Assembly (NCBI GenBank): GCA_023457535.1
Contig: JAEWLN010000006.1
Span: 1-13,971, forward strand
Length of the DNA: 13,971 nucleotides
Source: Bacteroidota bacterium
GTDB lineage: Bacteria; Bacteroidota; Bacteroidia; Flavobacteriales; Flavobacteriaceae
Reading direction: 5' to 3'
The number at the start of each line of letters is the position of its first letter. Position 1 is the first letter of the stretch. This document shows, piece after piece, positions 13,009 to 13,971 of this stretch. The notes under the pieces are model-generated. The model had not been told where the DNA came from and ran no database searches. It saw only the letters and a program-made list of their open reading frames with translations. Both the position numbers and the translations under genes were made by a program.

Positions 13009-13971
13009 ATGAAAATCCTTATCGCCATTTTGCTTTTTTGTTCTGCCGCATCGGCGCAACATATCATTTCGGGTCGCGTCGTCGATCCCAAGGGCAGTCC
13101 TGTTCCGGGTGCCAATATTTTTATAGAGGGAACCTATGACGGGGCCTCAAGCGGGGAATCGGGTGATTTTTCATTTACGACAGATGCCGTGGGAAATCAG
13201 ATGCTTGTCATAACCGTCTTGTCGTTTGAGACCCAAAAAATGCTGATCGATGTAGCACAATTCCAGGGCCGGACGATAAAAATGCGCGAAAGCGTCAACA
13301 CCCTCGACGCCGTGATGGTTACAGCGGGAACGTTTGAAGCCGGTGACAAAGCGCGTGTATCGGTGCTCAAACCGCTTGACATTGTGACCACGGCGGGTTC
13401 TGCGGGCGATATCGTCGCGGCATTGCAAACCCTGCCAGGAACGCAAACCGTAGGTGAAAGCGGGCGTTTGTTCGTGCGCGGCGGTGAAGCCGATGAGACG
13501 CAAACTTTTATAGACGGCATCCGCGTGGCCCAGCCGTATGGATCGACGACCAACAACCTGCCTACACGCGGCAGATTTTCACCCTTTTTGTTCAGCGGGA
13601 TCTCATTTTCGACCGGCGGCTATTCGGCGGAATACGGCCAGGCGTTATCCGGGGTTTTGTTGCTCAACACAAGCGATGAGCCGGACCAGACCAAGACAGA
13701 TATTTCACTGATGACCGTCGGGCTTGGGATCGGACATACGCAAAAATGGGCCAAAAGTTCTTTGAGCGTCAACACGGCTTATATCGATCTGGCGCCGTAC
13801 CAAAAGGCAATTCCGCAAAATGTCGACTGGAACCGGCCGTACCAGGGGCTTTCCGGCGAAACTGTCTACCGATACGGATTCAACAACGGGATATTCAAGT
13901 TGTACGCGGCTTTCGATGCGTCGCGCTTTGACATCAATCAGGAAAACATCGACCGGCCGCTCGTTAAGGAC
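13009..13971 (+). CDS. TonB-dependent outer-membrane receptor, N-terminal part (runs off the window)
   Basis: The frame from the ATG at 13009 stays open to the last base, giving the first 321 residues. Residues 1-16 form a signal peptide (MKILIAILLFCSAASA, cut before Gln-His). About 17-95 is a CarboxypepD_reg-like beta-sandwich (ISGRVVDPKGSPVPGANIFI), the domain that precedes Bacteroidetes TonB receptors. The plug follows, with the typical AALQTLPGTQTVGESG, LFVRGGEADETQTFIDGIRV and GGYSAEYGQALSGVLLL segments, and then the first barrel strands. Family role: energised uptake of a substrate across the outer membrane with TonB-ExbBD. The plug does not show the long SusC-type signature, and no SusD gene is visible, so the substrate cannot be named. 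The 3' end and any partner gene lie outside the window. Confidence 0.92.
   Translation, partial: MKILIAILLFCSAASAQHIISGRVVDPKGSPVPGANIFIEGTYDGASSGESGDFSFTTDAVGNQMLVITVLSFETQKMLIDVAQFQGRTIKMRESVNTLDAVMVTAGTFEAGDKARVSVLKPLDIVTTAGSAGDIVAALQTLPGTQTVGESGRLFVRGGEADETQTFIDGIRVAQPYGSTTNNLPTRGRFSPFLFSGISFSTGGYSAEYGQALSGVLLLNTSDEPDQTKTDISLMTVGLGIGHTQKWAKSSLSVNTAYIDLAPYQKAIPQNVDWNRPYQGLSGETVYRYGFNNGIFKLYAAFDASRFDINQENIDRPLVKD

Overview
The window is chromosomal DNA from a member of the Bacteroidetes, most likely a flavobacterium or close relative with fairly balanced base composition. The evidence is the repeated TAnnTTTG promoter element (the Bacteroidetes -7 box), genes without a visible Shine-Dalgarno sequence, a CarboxypepD_reg-type TonB-dependent receptor, arginase-type formimidoylglutamase next to imidazolonepropionase, and a membrane-anchored coiled-coil protein of a type I associate with Flavobacterium. 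Most of the content is housekeeping. No phage, IS transposase, CRISPR array, rRNA or tRNA was seen.

Layout. 1-366 (+) is the 3' end of a polytopic membrane protein, probably a GT-C glycosyltransferase. 420-2114 (+) is the ABC-F translation factor EttA, followed by a strong intrinsic terminator. 2192-4396 (+) is an orphan TPR hybrid histidine kinase with its own receiver domain, also followed by a terminator-like hairpin. 4397-4853 is a non-coding interval between convergent genes. It holds two 126-bp direct repeats, each bounded by near-perfect 16-bp inverted repeats. 4854-6119 (-) is a RhlE-type DEAD-box RNA helicase. 6251-7668 (-) is a two-gene unit: hutG followed by a secreted lipocalin-like protein that overlaps it by 4 bp. 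7810-8694 (+) is the membrane-anchored coiled-coil protein, behind the best promoter in the window. 8756-9988 (-) is hutI. 10054-11136 (+) is a CorA-type Mg2+ channel with a GTG start. 11252-11635 (+) is an unrecognised 127-residue protein, convergent with a 72-residue ferredoxin-fold-like protein at 11652-11870 (-). 11934-12872 (-) is a WYL-domain regulator. It is divergent from the 5' part of a TonB-dependent receptor that starts at 13009 (+) and runs off the window.

How the genes relate. hutI and hutG catalyse the last two steps of histidine breakdown (imidazolonepropionate to formimidoylglutamate to glutamate plus formamide). They lie on the same strand but are separated by the oppositely oriented coiled-coil gene, so they are probably separate transcripts. 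hutH and hutU are not in the window. The remaining genes look like independent transcription units. The most unusual element is the pair of inverted-repeat-bounded 126-bp units. They resemble a small non-autonomous mobile element or a structured RNA or DNA repeat family, but nothing in the window identifies the family. I found no clear undescribed multi-gene system.
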